From assembly GCF_900106795.1 (NCBI RefSeq), contig NZ_FNNS01000024.1, positions 4,096 through 60,522 of the forward strand: a DNA stretch of 56,427 nucleotides, given 5' to 3'. The translations under genes were made by a program, and so were the position numbers. This DNA comes from Aequorivita viscosa. GTDB taxonomy: Bacteria; Bacteroidota; Bacteroidia; Flavobacteriales; Flavobacteriaceae. The notes under the pieces are model-generated. The model saw nothing but the letters and a program-made list of their open reading frames with translations. It searched no databases and had not been told where the DNA came from. This document shows positions 1-9,511 of this stretch, piece after piece. The first letter of the stretch is position 1. Each line of letters begins with the position of its first letter.

Positions 1-60
1 ACACAAAGGTATCTGAGTGAATTTCAGCGTGCGTAGCAAAGCTGAAATTTGTACCGAAGA

Positions 61-471
61 TCACCTCCCCGAATGCTCAGAAGTAATCGTCAAGAACAAT
101 ACTTCTCCTGGCTCTAGTACTCCTTCCACACGCAGCATAACCTTTTCTAAGGCCTGTCTTGACCCCAATCCCTTTCCAATACCAGTGAGTTGCGAAACTG
201 GAGCGATACATCCTCGCAGTTCTTTTAGCGCATCATTGGCTGGATGCATAAGAATACCAAGTCTCTCAGGTACATTCTTTATCCTCAAATGATGACCAAA
301 TTTCGGAGAATAAAAAGGCTCCATTTCATAGGTTCCATCGGGTATACACGAAATATTACGCTTGTTCACTATCCAAGGCAACTCTATACAAAAGCACAAA
401 AAAAGATGCTTATGAAATAATATCCCGTTTGTCCCATTCTTATAATGTGTTCTGTGCAGATATAAGTCCAT
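61..471 (-). CDS. DUF5675 family protein
   Basis: The 136-residue protein has the pattern seen in DUF5675 proteins: a conserved glycine in IPDGTYEM (about residue 47), then the core MHPANDALKELRGCIAP (about residues 75-91). The family is found in prophages and near secreted or phage-type genes in Bacteroidetes; its reaction is not established, though a peptidoglycan-related role has been suggested. There is no signal peptide. It lies 15 bases downstream of the gene at 487-1242 on the same strand, so the two are probably co-transcribed. The ATG at 471 is the only sensible start. The family call rests on the His-Pro-Asn and Gly-Cys-Ile core and is fairly secure; function is unknown. Confidence 0.75.
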   Translation of the reverse strand: MDLYLHRTHYKNGTNGILFHKHLFLCFCIELPWIVNKRNISCIPDGTYEMEPFYSPKFGHHLRIKNVPERLGILMHPANDALKELRGCIAPVSQLTGIGKGLGSRQALEKVMLRVEGVLEPGEVLFLTITSEHSGR

Positions 472-486
472 AACTTAAGTTTTTTC

Positions 487-1242
487 TTATACCTGATCCA
501 CGCCCACTATTGCCAGCGCATTAAAAGAACCGTTACGTAAGGGGTACATTTCCCCGTTCACCTCTTGGAAAAAACTTACCCCAATTAACTGAATAACAGG
601 AAGCGTTCCCCCACCGCCTATAGTAGCAACTAGGTTTAATGCAGACTGTGGTTGGTTGTCCCACGGAATTATGGGAGACAAAGTGTGGTCTTCTTCAAAA
701 GTTCTTCCTGGAAAATCAAGAGCACAAACCCCGGCAACCAATTGAATATGCGTCGTTCCTCGAGGTGCATCTATGGTCTCATCGGGAGCAAAGGCTGCAA
801 TAGCCACGTCAAATGCGCCAGTTGCACGATCAAAGCTGGGTAAATAGCCGTTAAAAAAAACAGTATTCAACTTTCCTTTTTGATTAAAATCAAAACCTTC
901 CAATAATCCCATATCTCCATCTTGAATGCTGCGTTGTCCGCGTTCATTCAAACTATCACTTTTAATTACTGTCATAAGCTGCTGAACCAATCTCGAAACT
1001 AAACGGTTATCACTGGCCTGCCGAATTAAAAGTCGCTCGGCCTTTCTAATCAATTGGCCTCCTTTACCAGCAGTTCCAAATTCCATCCCGTTCTCTCGAG
1101 TACGCTTAAAAGCAGGATCCGTCATAATACGGTTCTTGTCAAGCCCACCTTTCTCACGAGCCATATACCCGTCTTGAGTCTTGTAAAAGGTAATATCTCC
1201 CATAGTACCTTTTAGCTTTAAAATCCCTTTCTGTTTTGCCAT
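487..1242 (-). CDS. conserved hypothetical protein, about 250 residues
   Basis: I do not recognise a named family. The ATG at 1242 (MAKQKGILKLKG) is preferred over an upstream extension to 1293, because the first 17 residues of the longer form look like untranslated leader and the shorter start begins a compact basic strand. The N-terminal half is basic and helical (FKRTRENGMEFG, then arginine-rich helices). The C-terminal half is beta-rich with many glycines, like a small structural domain. There is no signal peptide or membrane segment. The protein is upstream of the DUF5675 gene with only 15 bases between them. Similar-looking proteins occur in flavobacterial accessory DNA, but I cannot assign a role. 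Confidence 0.6.
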   Translation of the reverse strand: MAKQKGILKLKGTMGDITFYKTQDGYMAREKGGLDKNRIMTDPAFKRTRENGMEFGTAGKGGQLIRKAERLLIRQASDNRLVSRLVQQLMTVIKSDSLNERGQRSIQDGDMGLLEGFDFNQKGKLNTVFFNGYLPSFDRATGAFDVAIAAFAPDETIDAPRGTTHIQLVAGVCALDFPGRTFEEDHTLSPIIPWDNQPQSALNLVATIGGGGTLPVIQLIGVSFFQEVNGEMYPLRNGSFNALAIVGVDQV

Positions 1243-1330
1243 AATTATAAATTTTAATGTTAAACAATGACTCAAACCTACAACACAACTCATTTAAAAT
1301 CAGCGCTCAAAACATAAACAGACACTTTTT

Positions 1331-1354
1331 GCATAATTCTGCATATTTCTGCAC
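1331..1354. repeat. three 10-base-spaced GCA direct repeats
   Basis: GCATAATTCT is followed directly by GCATATTTCT and then by GCAC, so the same half-site recurs once per helical turn. Repeats of this spacing near a promoter often bind a regulator on one face of the DNA. It lies just upstream of the likely minus-strand promoter. Function is inferred only. Confidence 0.35.
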
Positions 1355-1704
1355 CCTTCCCGTAACTTAGTTTGAAAAAACAGCAATTATCATCATCATA
1401 ATTCCAAAATTCCCCATCCCTATAGCCCCCACCGTCCCCCAAGTCCCCTCACAAATCGTAAGTCTTTTGTCGGACAAAAATGATTTTTTTGTACAAAGCC
1501 AGTTTAGATCAATATTTTAAAAATCAAAAACGCTATCTGGTTTTGACAAGCCCACGATCAAACCAAGAATTGGACATTTCTATACTTATGGATAGCTACT
1601 TTTTTCTTAATTAAAGCCTAAGACACAGTAAACACACGAATTACAATTTTTATCACCATCGCTTTAATCGCATAAGAGTGTTAAAGCATTCCTAAAATAA
1701 ATCT

Positions 1705-1712
1705 TATATTTG
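1705..1712 (+). promoter_or_regulatory. -7 box TATATTTG for the restriction operon
   Basis: TATATTTG matches the Bacteroidetes -7 consensus TAnnTTTG and lies about 100 bases upstream of the chosen hsdM start at 1815. A longer hsdM frame starting with TTG at 1710 would begin inside this box, which supports the shorter start. No clear -33 TTG is seen. Confidence 0.5.
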
Positions 1713-1814
1713 AACAGATTCAATACTGCCTTGTTCTCAATGAGGAATCCCGTAAGGAATAAAAATTGTATTGATTTATATTTGAAGATAAAACCCAACT
1801 CAACCAATTCCCGA

Positions 1815-3422
1815 ATGACAAAAACCACCCCCAAGGCCGATATAAATTTTGAACAGGAACTTTGGAAGGCTGCGAACGAACTTCGTGGCGCCGTTGCTGA
1901 AAACCAATATAAAGATTACGTACTTCCCTTAATATTCCTAAAACATATTTCTGAACGATATGAATTGCGGAAGGAGCGTTTGGTGGAGCTTCTTAATGAT
2001 GAGGAATCTGATTATTACACTTTGGATAAGGAAGAGCAAAACTATGTATTGGAGGATCCGGATGAATATCTTTCCAAAAACACTTATATCATTCCAAAGA
2101 AAGCTACTTGGCAATTTCTACAGGACAATGCCGAGCAGGATAATATAAAAGTTCTAGTGGATGATGCTTTCGATCTGCTGGATAAAACTTTGGCTACTTT
2201 CCGACCCGACTTAAAAGGAATATTACCACGTATTTTCGTAAAAAGCCAATTGACCGCCAAGCAGGTGGCAGGATTGATAAACCTATTGGCAAACCCAAAA
2301 CTTTCGGTGAAAGAAAATCCGGAGAGTGATATTCTTGGCAGGGTGTACGAATATTATATCGGAAAGTTTGCCATCGCTGAGGGTTCCGGTGCGGGGCAGT
2401 TTTTTACTCCTGGGAGTATTGTACGATTGATGGTGGAAATGATTGAACCTTTTGAGGGCAAAATCTTTGATGCCGCTTGTGGATCTGGAGGAATGTTTGT
2501 GCAGAGCTTAAAGTTTTTGGAAGCGCACGGAGGAGACAAGAAGAATATTTCTATCTATGGACAGGAACGCTATGATGGTACTTTGAGACTTTGCAAAATG
2601 AACTTGGCCCTACGCGATCTTTCTTTTGATGTTCGGCTTGGCGATTCTTTGTTGCAGGATAAATTCCCAGATTTAAAAGCTGATTTTATAATTGTAAATC
2701 CACCGTTTAATGTAAGCCAATGGCATCCCGAAGACTTGCCTGAAAACGATCCGCGACTGTTTGGCCCCAAAGAAGATTTCACTACCGATGGGAACGCCAA
2801 TTATATGTGGATGCAGACTTTTTGGAGTCATTTAAGCGATTCGGGCACTGCCTCTATTGTTATGGCAAATGGCGCGATGACCAGTAACAATCGAGGAGAA
2901 AAGAACGTGCGGGAGTTTATGATAAACAACAGTATGATTGACTGTATTGTGCGATTACCCGATAAGTTGTTTTTAACCACTGGCATACCAGCCTGTATTT
3001 TTATCCTTAGCAAAAATCGCGATGGTAGGGATGGAATTCACCGAGAACGTACCAAGGAAATACTTTTTATAGATACCAGTAAAATGGGAACTATGGAAAG
3101 CCGGAAGCTACGTGTGTTTACCGATGAAGATATTAAAAGAGTTAGTGATGCTTATCACAGTTGGCGGAATCTTCCCAACGAAGTGAAAAAAGCTACCAAT
3201 TATGAAAACGTTGACGGTTTCTGCTATAGCGCCACCACTGAAGAAGTACAGAAACAAGATTATAAACTTACCCCGGGGATTTATGTGGGCAGTGAAGCCG
3301 TGGAGGATGATGGAATTCCTTTTGAAGACAAAATGGAGACTTTAAAAGCGCAGCTTGGAAAGCAGTTTGAAAAGGGAAATGAATTGCAGGAAAGAATTTT
3401 GGAGAATTTTGAAAAATTTTGA
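1815..3422 (+). CDS. hsdM: type I restriction-modification DNA methyltransferase (M subunit)
   Basis: The protein (535 residues from ATG 1815, MTKTTPKADINFEQEL) methylates adenine in the target sequence chosen by HsdS and is also a core part of the restriction complex. The N-terminal helical HsdM domain (FEQELWKAANELRG) is followed by the TPGSIVRLMVEMI segment, the SAM-binding motif DAACGSGGMF near residue 218 and the catalytic NPPF near residue 294. Length is normal for the family. The next gene follows after 3 bases. The upstream in-frame stretch from 1710 is low-complexity leader and overlaps the promoter box, so 1815 was chosen. It is first in a six-gene operon. Confidence 0.95.
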   Translation: MTKTTPKADINFEQELWKAANELRGAVAENQYKDYVLPLIFLKHISERYELRKERLVELLNDEESDYYTLDKEEQNYVLEDPDEYLSKNTYIIPKKATWQFLQDNAEQDNIKVLVDDAFDLLDKTLATFRPDLKGILPRIFVKSQLTAKQVAGLINLLANPKLSVKENPESDILGRVYEYYIGKFAIAEGSGAGQFFTPGSIVRLMVEMIEPFEGKIFDAACGSGGMFVQSLKFLEAHGGDKKNISIYGQERYDGTLRLCKMNLALRDLSFDVRLGDSLLQDKFPDLKADFIIVNPPFNVSQWHPEDLPENDPRLFGPKEDFTTDGNANYMWMQTFWSHLSDSGTASIVMANGAMTSNNRGEKNVREFMINNSMIDCIVRLPDKLFLTTGIPACIFILSKNRDGRDGIHRERTKEILFIDTSKMGTMESRKLRVFTDEDIKRVSDAYHSWRNLPNEVKKATNYENVDGFCYSATTEEVQKQDYKLTPGIYVGSEAVEDDGIPFEDKMETLKAQLGKQFEKGNELQERILENFEKF

Positions 3423-3425
3423 GAT

Positions 3426-5168
3426 ATGATTTTAGAAAGAATACTTATTGAGGATTTTAAATCCATAAAGAGGCTTAATCTTAATTTACATTCTCTAACT
3501 TGTTTAGTCGGAAAAAATGAATCGGGCAAATCAGCAATTTTAGAAGCTGTGAGTTTTTTAAATTTTTCAAAAAACAAGCTCACATCAGCCCATACAAATA
3601 AAAACTCAAATAGGTATGACAAGGATGATTTTCCTGCAATCACTGGATATTTTTTAGTTAATGATGAGGAACAGACGCAGGTAAATAATATTCTTCCTTT
3701 AAGCTTCGATACCAACAATAAAGCAATTCCCAAAAAAAACTTCGCCATTAAATGGATAAGAATTAAAATTAATGGGAATAAAGAAATCAATACTGCATTA
3801 GACCTTATTGCTGGTAATAACCGAACCTATAATTTAAAAGAGAATTATAGTGATGAAGATATGAAAAATATAAAAAATAAAATTTGGGAAGAAGTCATTC
3901 CGCACATTGAATTAATTACTTCTGAAAATTTGGTCATATCACCGACTTCTCTTGAGGAACTACAACAGAATCAAGGTTCCTTTGAGACTTTTAAAAGACT
4001 CTTTGCAATTGGTGGTGTTAATGACCTCAAGCTATTGAAAACAAACAATATTGAGAAGTTAGAGGACAAACTTTATACAATAAGTCAAAAAATAACTGAT
4101 TTATTGCAAGAAAACTATTCCCAAGACAACTCAATTAGGATTGATCTAAAATATTCAGGAGATAAATTTCTTTTAAGAATAGTAGATTCGTCAAATAGAT
4201 CCTATTCCTTAAGAGAAAGGAGTGTAGGTTTCCAATACTTCTTTTCTTTTCTAATTAACAATACTTATCTCAACGCGTTTCAGATTAAAAAAAATATATT
4301 TTTACTTGATGAACCGGGAGTGTCTTTACATCCAGAAGGAGCACGAGATTTAATAAAGATTTTTGAAGACTTCGCGTTAAATGAGCAAGTAATCTATTCA
4401 ACACACAATCCTTTTTTGGCCTATAGAAAGAAACCTGATAATCTAATACTTGTAAGAAGAGATACTACTAAGGGAACGGAAATTATAACAAAAGTATATC
4501 AGAATAAATATCAAATTCTTCGAAAGGAGCTTGGTTTACTTCTTAATGACTCTTTTTTAATCAACGATATTAATATTGTAGTTGAAGGCAATTCAGATAA
4601 GTATTTACTACATTATATAATCCACGAGGAAGAGGAGTTCGAACCTCTTAGTTGGACCAATATATTCAGTGCAGATACTGTAACAGAGATCATCCCTTCA
4701 GTCAGGTATTTAAACAGTCTTGATTTAAAAGGGTTGGTTCTTATGGATTCTGATCACGCTGCGAAAAAAGAGATAGTAAAACCAAAGTTTAAAACTAATA
4801 TTTCCGATAACCCAAATTGGGACTATTTTACAGTAATTCAAAGATTGAAGGATGATTCCGTAAGAACAATGGAAGATATGTTAAATCAGGAAGCTTATAT
4901 CACAGCTTATAACACATATTATACAGAGCAACAAGATACATTGGAATGGAAGAAAAAATTTTCACCAATTGAAATCAAAGAATATCCCTTACCAATTTTA
5001 GACACTCTTAATCCCCATTTTAAAGTTCATTTAAGTGGAGGAATTAATAAAATCGCTGTTTTTAGAAAATTTTCTGAATTATACCCTTATGATAGTAATA
5101 TTGGTTATTATCACGATTTAATGGAATTAGTCTTTGAGATCAAAAGTAAATTAATCGAATTCAAATAA
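3426..5168 (+). CDS. OLD-like AAA ATPase with C-terminal TOPRIM nuclease domain
   Basis: The 580-residue protein has an SMC/ABC-type ATPase: Walker A GKNESGKS at residues 29-36, signature-like SLRERSVGF, Walker B LLDEP near residue 297 and the switch motif STHNP near residue 325. A TOPRIM domain follows, with the glutamate in VVEGNSDK near 386 and the acidic LMDSD near 440, as in OLD-family endonucleases. OLD proteins cut DNA, and related ones act in Gabija, retrons and other phage defences. The unusual point is its place: 3 bases after hsdM and 7 bases before hsdS, so it is translated with the restriction subunits. Its base composition is more AT-rich than hsdM and hsdR, suggesting it was inserted into the operon. 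The domain call is strong; a defence role is inferred. Confidence 0.85.
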   Translation: MILERILIEDFKSIKRLNLNLHSLTCLVGKNESGKSAILEAVSFLNFSKNKLTSAHTNKNSNRYDKDDFPAITGYFLVNDEEQTQVNNILPLSFDTNNKAIPKKNFAIKWIRIKINGNKEINTALDLIAGNNRTYNLKENYSDEDMKNIKNKIWEEVIPHIELITSENLVISPTSLEELQQNQGSFETFKRLFAIGGVNDLKLLKTNNIEKLEDKLYTISQKITDLLQENYSQDNSIRIDLKYSGDKFLLRIVDSSNRSYSLRERSVGFQYFFSFLINNTYLNAFQIKKNIFLLDEPGVSLHPEGARDLIKIFEDFALNEQVIYSTHNPFLAYRKKPDNLILVRRDTTKGTEIITKVYQNKYQILRKELGLLLNDSFLINDINIVVEGNSDKYLLHYIIHEEEEFEPLSWTNIFSADTVTEIIPSVRYLNSLDLKGLVLMDSDHAAKKEIVKPKFKTNISDNPNWDYFTVIQRLKDDSVRTMEDMLNQEAYITAYNTYYTEQQDTLEWKKKFSPIEIKEYPLPILDTLNPHFKVHLSGGINKIAVFRKFSELYPYDSNIGYYHDLMELVFEIKSKLIEFK

Positions 5169-5175
5169 AATTTTA

Positions 5176-6456
5176 ATGCCCCAAAACTGGAAAACATATA
5201 AACTAGGAGACTTTGCAGACGTTCAAAATGGATACGCTTTTAAATCGAAAGATTTGAAAGATTCTGGAATTCCAGTTATTAAAATTAAAAATATTATTTC
5301 TCCAAATGTGGTTTTGGAAGGTGCAGGATATTATTCAGGAAAACTTGATGACAAGCTTGAAAAATATGTCATCAAAAGAAATGATTTCCTTATCTCTATG
5401 ACAGGTTCAACAGTTAACGTGATGAGTTCAGCTGTTGGGAAGATGGGAACATATCGATTAGATGATATTGCACTTTTAAATCAACGTGTCGGAAAGATTT
5501 ATATAACTGATAATGATGTGGCAGATTTTGATTATGTCTGCTATTTTTTAAATAGATATGAAATTAATTATTCCCTTGCTTTAAATGCAACAGGTAGTGC
5601 AAACCAAGCTAACATTTCACCTGCCCAAATCAGAGATTTAGAGATATTACTCCCACCCCTCCCCGAACAAAAGGCAATAGCCCAAATCCTCTCCGCCATA
5701 GACGATAAAATAGAGAACAACCGGGCCATTAACAAGACCTTGGAGGAAATGGCAATGGCACTTTATAAGCATTGGTTCGTGGATTTTGGACCTTTTCAGG
5801 ATGGAGCGTTTGTGGAGAGTGAACTGGGGGAGATCCCTGAGGGATGGACAACGCATGAATTCCTAGAACTTTTTGATTTACTCAGTGGAGGAACACCTAA
5901 AACAACTGAAAAGGATTATTGGAATGGAAAATTTGAATGGGTGTCAGCAAAAGATATAGGCAATTCGGGTAATATTTATATAAATGATACTGAAAAGAAA
6001 ATCACTCAATTAGGTCTTGATAATAGTTCGACAAAAATCTTACCGGAAGATTCAGTTATTTTAGTTGCAAGAGGTTCTGTAGGGAAATTTGGGATGATCG
6101 CAAAACCAATGGCTATGAACCAATCTTGCTATGGAGTTTATTCAAAATCAAAATATTCTCAAGCGACCACCTATTTATTGATAGATTCCTTAATGAGGCA
6201 TTTTTTAAATGTAGCTTATGGTTCTGTTTTCGATACTATAACAACTTCAACATTTAAAAACATTAAAGTCTTATTGCCTCCAAATGACGTAATGGAGAAA
6301 ATTCAGAAAGATATTAATAGGTTTTTTATAAATATAAAGATGAACATTCAAGAAAACCAAACCCTAACCCAACTCCGCGACACCCTTTTGCCAAAATTGA
6401 TAAGTGGGGAAGTGCGGTTGAAGGAATTTGAGGAAAAAATTGAAAGCGCAGTATAA
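5176..6456 (+). CDS. hsdS: type I restriction enzyme specificity subunit (S subunit)
   Basis: HsdS reads the DNA target for the type I complex. The 426-residue protein has two target-recognition domains (about residues 1-155 and 215-390), each followed by a conserved helical spacer: PPLPEQKAIAQILSAIDDKI (about 157-176) and NQTLTQLRDTLLPKLISGEV near the C terminus. The spacers are GC-richer than the recognition domains, the mosaic expected when recognition domains are exchanged by recombination. It starts with ATG 5176, 7 bases after the ATPase gene, and the family identification is secure. The bipartite target cannot be read from the sequence. Confidence 0.95.
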   Translation: MPQNWKTYKLGDFADVQNGYAFKSKDLKDSGIPVIKIKNIISPNVVLEGAGYYSGKLDDKLEKYVIKRNDFLISMTGSTVNVMSSAVGKMGTYRLDDIALLNQRVGKIYITDNDVADFDYVCYFLNRYEINYSLALNATGSANQANISPAQIRDLEILLPPLPEQKAIAQILSAIDDKIENNRAINKTLEEMAMALYKHWFVDFGPFQDGAFVESELGEIPEGWTTHEFLELFDLLSGGTPKTTEKDYWNGKFEWVSAKDIGNSGNIYINDTEKKITQLGLDNSSTKILPEDSVILVARGSVGKFGMIAKPMAMNQSCYGVYSKSKYSQATTYLLIDSLMRHFLNVAYGSVFDTITTSTFKNIKVLLPPNDVMEKIQKDINRFFINIKMNIQENQTLTQLRDTLLPKLISGEVRLKEFEEKIESAV

Positions 6457-6465
6457 TTTAAAAGA

Positions 6466-6483
6466 TACCTGCCTGCGCAGGTA
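6466..6483 (+). other. short hairpin just before hsdR
   Basis: TACCTGC and GCAGGTA form a 7-base-pair stem with a 4-base loop, ending 6 bases before the hsdR start at 6490. There is no T-tract, so it is not a terminator. It may affect initiation at hsdR or be a small palindromic repeat. Confidence 0.4.
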
Positions 6484-6489
6484 GTTAGT

Positions 6490-9400
6490 ATGACAAGAGA
6501 AGCTACCATAGAACAAGCCGCCATAGATTGGCTAACAGATTTGGGGTATGTCCACAAGTTGGGCACTGGCTTGCCTCAGAATAATACAGAGGTGGTGCTT
6601 ACGGAGCCGCTATTGGAGTTTATTGAAAGACAATACCCACATATTCCCAAAGAGATACAGACACTTGCAGTAGCCGAGCTTACCAATAATGTGGGTGCAG
6701 ACTTGGCCCATCGGAATCGTGATTTTCATCTAAAACTTACCAAAGGAAAGGAATATGCCTATGAAGATGCCGATGGACAAGAAAAAGCTGTTCATATCTA
6801 TCCTATAGATTTTGAGACGCCCACCAACAATGAGTTTTGGGCGGTAAACCAATTCAGCATTACAGGCAAAAACAAGAGACGACCTGATATTATAATCTAC
6901 GTTAATGGTTTACCACTCGTTGTCTTTGAACTTAAAAATTGGTATGACGACAATACCAACCTAAAGGAAGCACACAACCAGATTGGGCATTATATCAAAG
7001 ATATTCCGGTGTTGTTTGAGTATAACGCCATTACCATAATCAGCGATGGGAATGAGGCGCAACACGGTATGTACAGTTCAGCTATGGAATGGTATGCAGC
7101 TTGGAAAAGCATTAATGGCGTTGACACAGTTCAGGAAGACGATTTTCAGATGCATGCCCTGTTGTTTGGGCTATTCCCAAAGCAGCGGTTGCTAAACTAT
7201 ATTAAGAATTTTATTTTTCACGAAGACCATAACGGCACACTTATTAAAAAGGGGGCAAAGTATCACCAATTCTTTGGAGTTCTTTTTGCAGTGGATGCCG
7301 CCAAGAAATCCGTTAGACCTTATGGCGATGGGCGAATTGGTGTAATTTGGCATACCCAAGGAAGTGGCAAGAGTATCAGTATGGCAATGTATACAGGGAT
7401 TTTGCGAAGTTTGCCTCAATTGAAAAATCCAACGATTATCGTGCAGGTTGACCGAAGTGATTTGGACATCCAACTCTATGAAAACTTTGTGTTGGCAAAA
7501 GATTTGGTAGGGGAGGTACAGCATGCTAAAAGCACGGACGACCTGCGCAGATTACTTTCTGCCGGAGCTGGAGGGGTAATTTTTACTACTACTGAAAAGT
7601 TCCGTTTAAAACAGACCACCGATGAAAAGTTAGGAGAGCTAGAGCATCCTATTTTAAGCGAACGTGAAAACGTAATTGTAATGGCAGACGAGGCCCACAG
7701 AACCCAATATGGGCTGTTGGATGGGTTTGCTAGTAACCTGCGGAAGGCGTTACCAAACGCTTCCTTTATCGGCTTTACGGGTACGCCTATAGACAGTAAG
7801 GATGCAGACACTGTTGAGGTTTTTGGAAATCTTATCCACGTGTATGATATAAAACAAGCTGTGGACGACAATGCTACAGTAAATATATTTTACGAACCCC
7901 GTTTGGCGAAACTCCATTTATGGAATGAAGCCATAGACGAAGATGTGGACGAATTAGGCGAAACTGCCGAAGAAAACCCATCCTTACGTTGGGCGGCAAT
8001 TGAGGATGCAGCAGGATCGGAAGATAGAGTAAACAAAGTTGCGGCAGATATATTAGGTCATTTTACCGAGCGAACAGATACACTAGAAGGGAAAGCCATG
8101 ATAGTTTGTATGAGCCGTAGAAACTGCGTGAAAATGTATAATGCCCTTACGGCATTGGAAGAATGCCCCGAAGTGGCGGTAATTATGACTGGAAATATCA
8201 GTAAGGATCCCCTTTCTTGGAATGAACATTTGCGAACAAAAGATGCCACGGAATCAATGAAGAAGCGGTTTCGGAATCCTGAGGATCCATTGCAGATAGT
8301 TATAGTTCGCGATATGTGGCTAACAGGTTTTGATGCGCCTTGTGTGCATACAATGTATGTGGACAAGATAATGCGAGGACATACATTGATGCAAGCAATT
8401 ACACGAACCAACAGAGTTTTCCGCGATAAACGAAATGGGGTGATTGTAGATTATATTGGTATAGGCGATAACCTGAAAACCGCAACCAAGAAATATACAC
8501 AAGAAGGTGGTCACGGGCAACCTACTATTGATATCGAGCAAGCCTTGGAGTTGTTTTTTAATCAGGTTGAAAAGTGTAGGGTATTTATTCCTTCTGAAAT
8601 AGATTATTCACAATGGAAAGTTTTGCGCGACGGCGATAAATTGCTTTTAGTGAAAAAGGCGATAAATGTCATTCTCAAGAGTGATGAGGATTCAGAAGAT
8701 TTTATGAAAGCTGAAAAGTCGCTTACAAGCTTATTAAGTATTGTAAAGAGTCAGCCAGCCATACAGGAGTTTGCAGTGGATGTATTGTTTATGCAGCACG
8801 TTTCAAAAGCAATACGTAATGCTAAATCGGTGACCTCAATCCGCAACGAACAGAAAGAAAAAGTAAAGGAGCTAATTAGTCAGAGTATAGAGAGCGAGAA
8901 TATTGTGGATGTTTTTGCGATGGCGGGAATTGAAAAGCCTGATATCTCTATTTTGGATGAAACCTTTCTTTTGGGAGCTAAACAGGAAAAAAATGGATTG
9001 GCGCTTAAGATTGAGTTGATAAAAAACATATTAAAGGACGAAATAAAACTTCGACTACATAAAAACATAAAGAAATATACTTCATTAAAAGAGGAATTGG
9101 AAAAGGTGATAGACCGCTATCATTCCAATGCCCTTGATTCCTACGCTACTATAGCCGAATTGGTAGCACGCGCTAAAGACTTGCAACAAGAGGACGAGCG
9201 AAAACAATCTTTAGGACTTACAGATGAGGAATTGGCGTTTTACGATATACTCGCTGCTAAAAAGGACATTATTAAAGAAGAAGGCCCAATTCAAGACATT
9301 GTTCACGGCGTGGTAAAAGCCGTGAAGAAAAATCTGCAACTGGATTGGACAAAAAAGGAAAATGCTAAGGCTGCAATACGCTTGGCGGTTAAAAAAGAGC

Positions 9401-9492
9401 TGCGTGGTAAAATTTCTATTTCTCAGTTGAATGAGATTTTGCAGGAGATAATGCTTCAAGCAGAGGGGCAGTTTGGGGAGTGGAGTGCTTAA
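6490..9492 (+). CDS. hsdR: type I restriction endonuclease subunit R
   Basis: HsdR translocates and cleaves unmethylated DNA using ATP. The 1000-residue protein shows the N-terminal PD-(D/E)XK nuclease (RRPDIIIY near residue 131 and VFELKNW near 145), then the helicase: Walker A TQGSGKS near 289, the DEAH box ADEAHR near 398, motif III GFTGTP near 433 and motif VI with QAITRTNR near 637. The C-terminal helical part binds the methylase core. Length and motif order are as in other HsdR proteins, and no damaging changes are visible, so the system is probably active. It follows hsdS by 33 bases. Confidence 0.95.
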   Translation: MTREATIEQAAIDWLTDLGYVHKLGTGLPQNNTEVVLTEPLLEFIERQYPHIPKEIQTLAVAELTNNVGADLAHRNRDFHLKLTKGKEYAYEDADGQEKAVHIYPIDFETPTNNEFWAVNQFSITGKNKRRPDIIIYVNGLPLVVFELKNWYDDNTNLKEAHNQIGHYIKDIPVLFEYNAITIISDGNEAQHGMYSSAMEWYAAWKSINGVDTVQEDDFQMHALLFGLFPKQRLLNYIKNFIFHEDHNGTLIKKGAKYHQFFGVLFAVDAAKKSVRPYGDGRIGVIWHTQGSGKSISMAMYTGILRSLPQLKNPTIIVQVDRSDLDIQLYENFVLAKDLVGEVQHAKSTDDLRRLLSAGAGGVIFTTTEKFRLKQTTDEKLGELEHPILSERENVIVMADEAHRTQYGLLDGFASNLRKALPNASFIGFTGTPIDSKDADTVEVFGNLIHVYDIKQAVDDNATVNIFYEPRLAKLHLWNEAIDEDVDELGETAEENPSLRWAAIEDAAGSEDRVNKVAADILGHFTERTDTLEGKAMIVCMSRRNCVKMYNALTALEECPEVAVIMTGNISKDPLSWNEHLRTKDATESMKKRFRNPEDPLQIVIVRDMWLTGFDAPCVHTMYVDKIMRGHTLMQAITRTNRVFRDKRNGVIVDYIGIGDNLKTATKKYTQEGGHGQPTIDIEQALELFFNQVEKCRVFIPSEIDYSQWKVLRDGDKLLLVKKAINVILKSDEDSEDFMKAEKSLTSLLSIVKSQPAIQEFAVDVLFMQHVSKAIRNAKSVTSIRNEQKEKVKELISQSIESENIVDVFAMAGIEKPDISILDETFLLGAKQEKNGLALKIELIKNILKDEIKLRLHKNIKKYTSLKEELEKVIDRYHSNALDSYATIAELVARAKDLQQEDERKQSLGLTDEELAFYDILAAKKDIIKEEGPIQDIVHGVVKAVKKNLQLDWTKKENAKAAIRLAVKKELRGKISISQLNEILQEIMLQAEGQFGEWSA

Positions 9493-9511
9493 AAACTAAC
9501 AAAGATAATAT

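Larger units (their letters stand above)
1243..1814. other. intergenic region between divergent operons
   Basis: This 572-base stretch separates the minus-strand DUF5675 operon from the plus-strand restriction operon. It holds a short direct repeat at 1331-1354, a C-rich tract at about 1410-1452 (CCCC blocks on the plus strand) and a promoter box at 1705-1712. On the minus strand a weak TATGTTTTG box around 1307-1315 could serve the gene at 1242. I see no coding frame or RNA gene. Confidence 0.5.

Noticed and set aside
7192-8541. Several minus-strand frames of 70-130 codons inside hsdR
   Set aside because: They are shadows of an intact, well-conserved gene.
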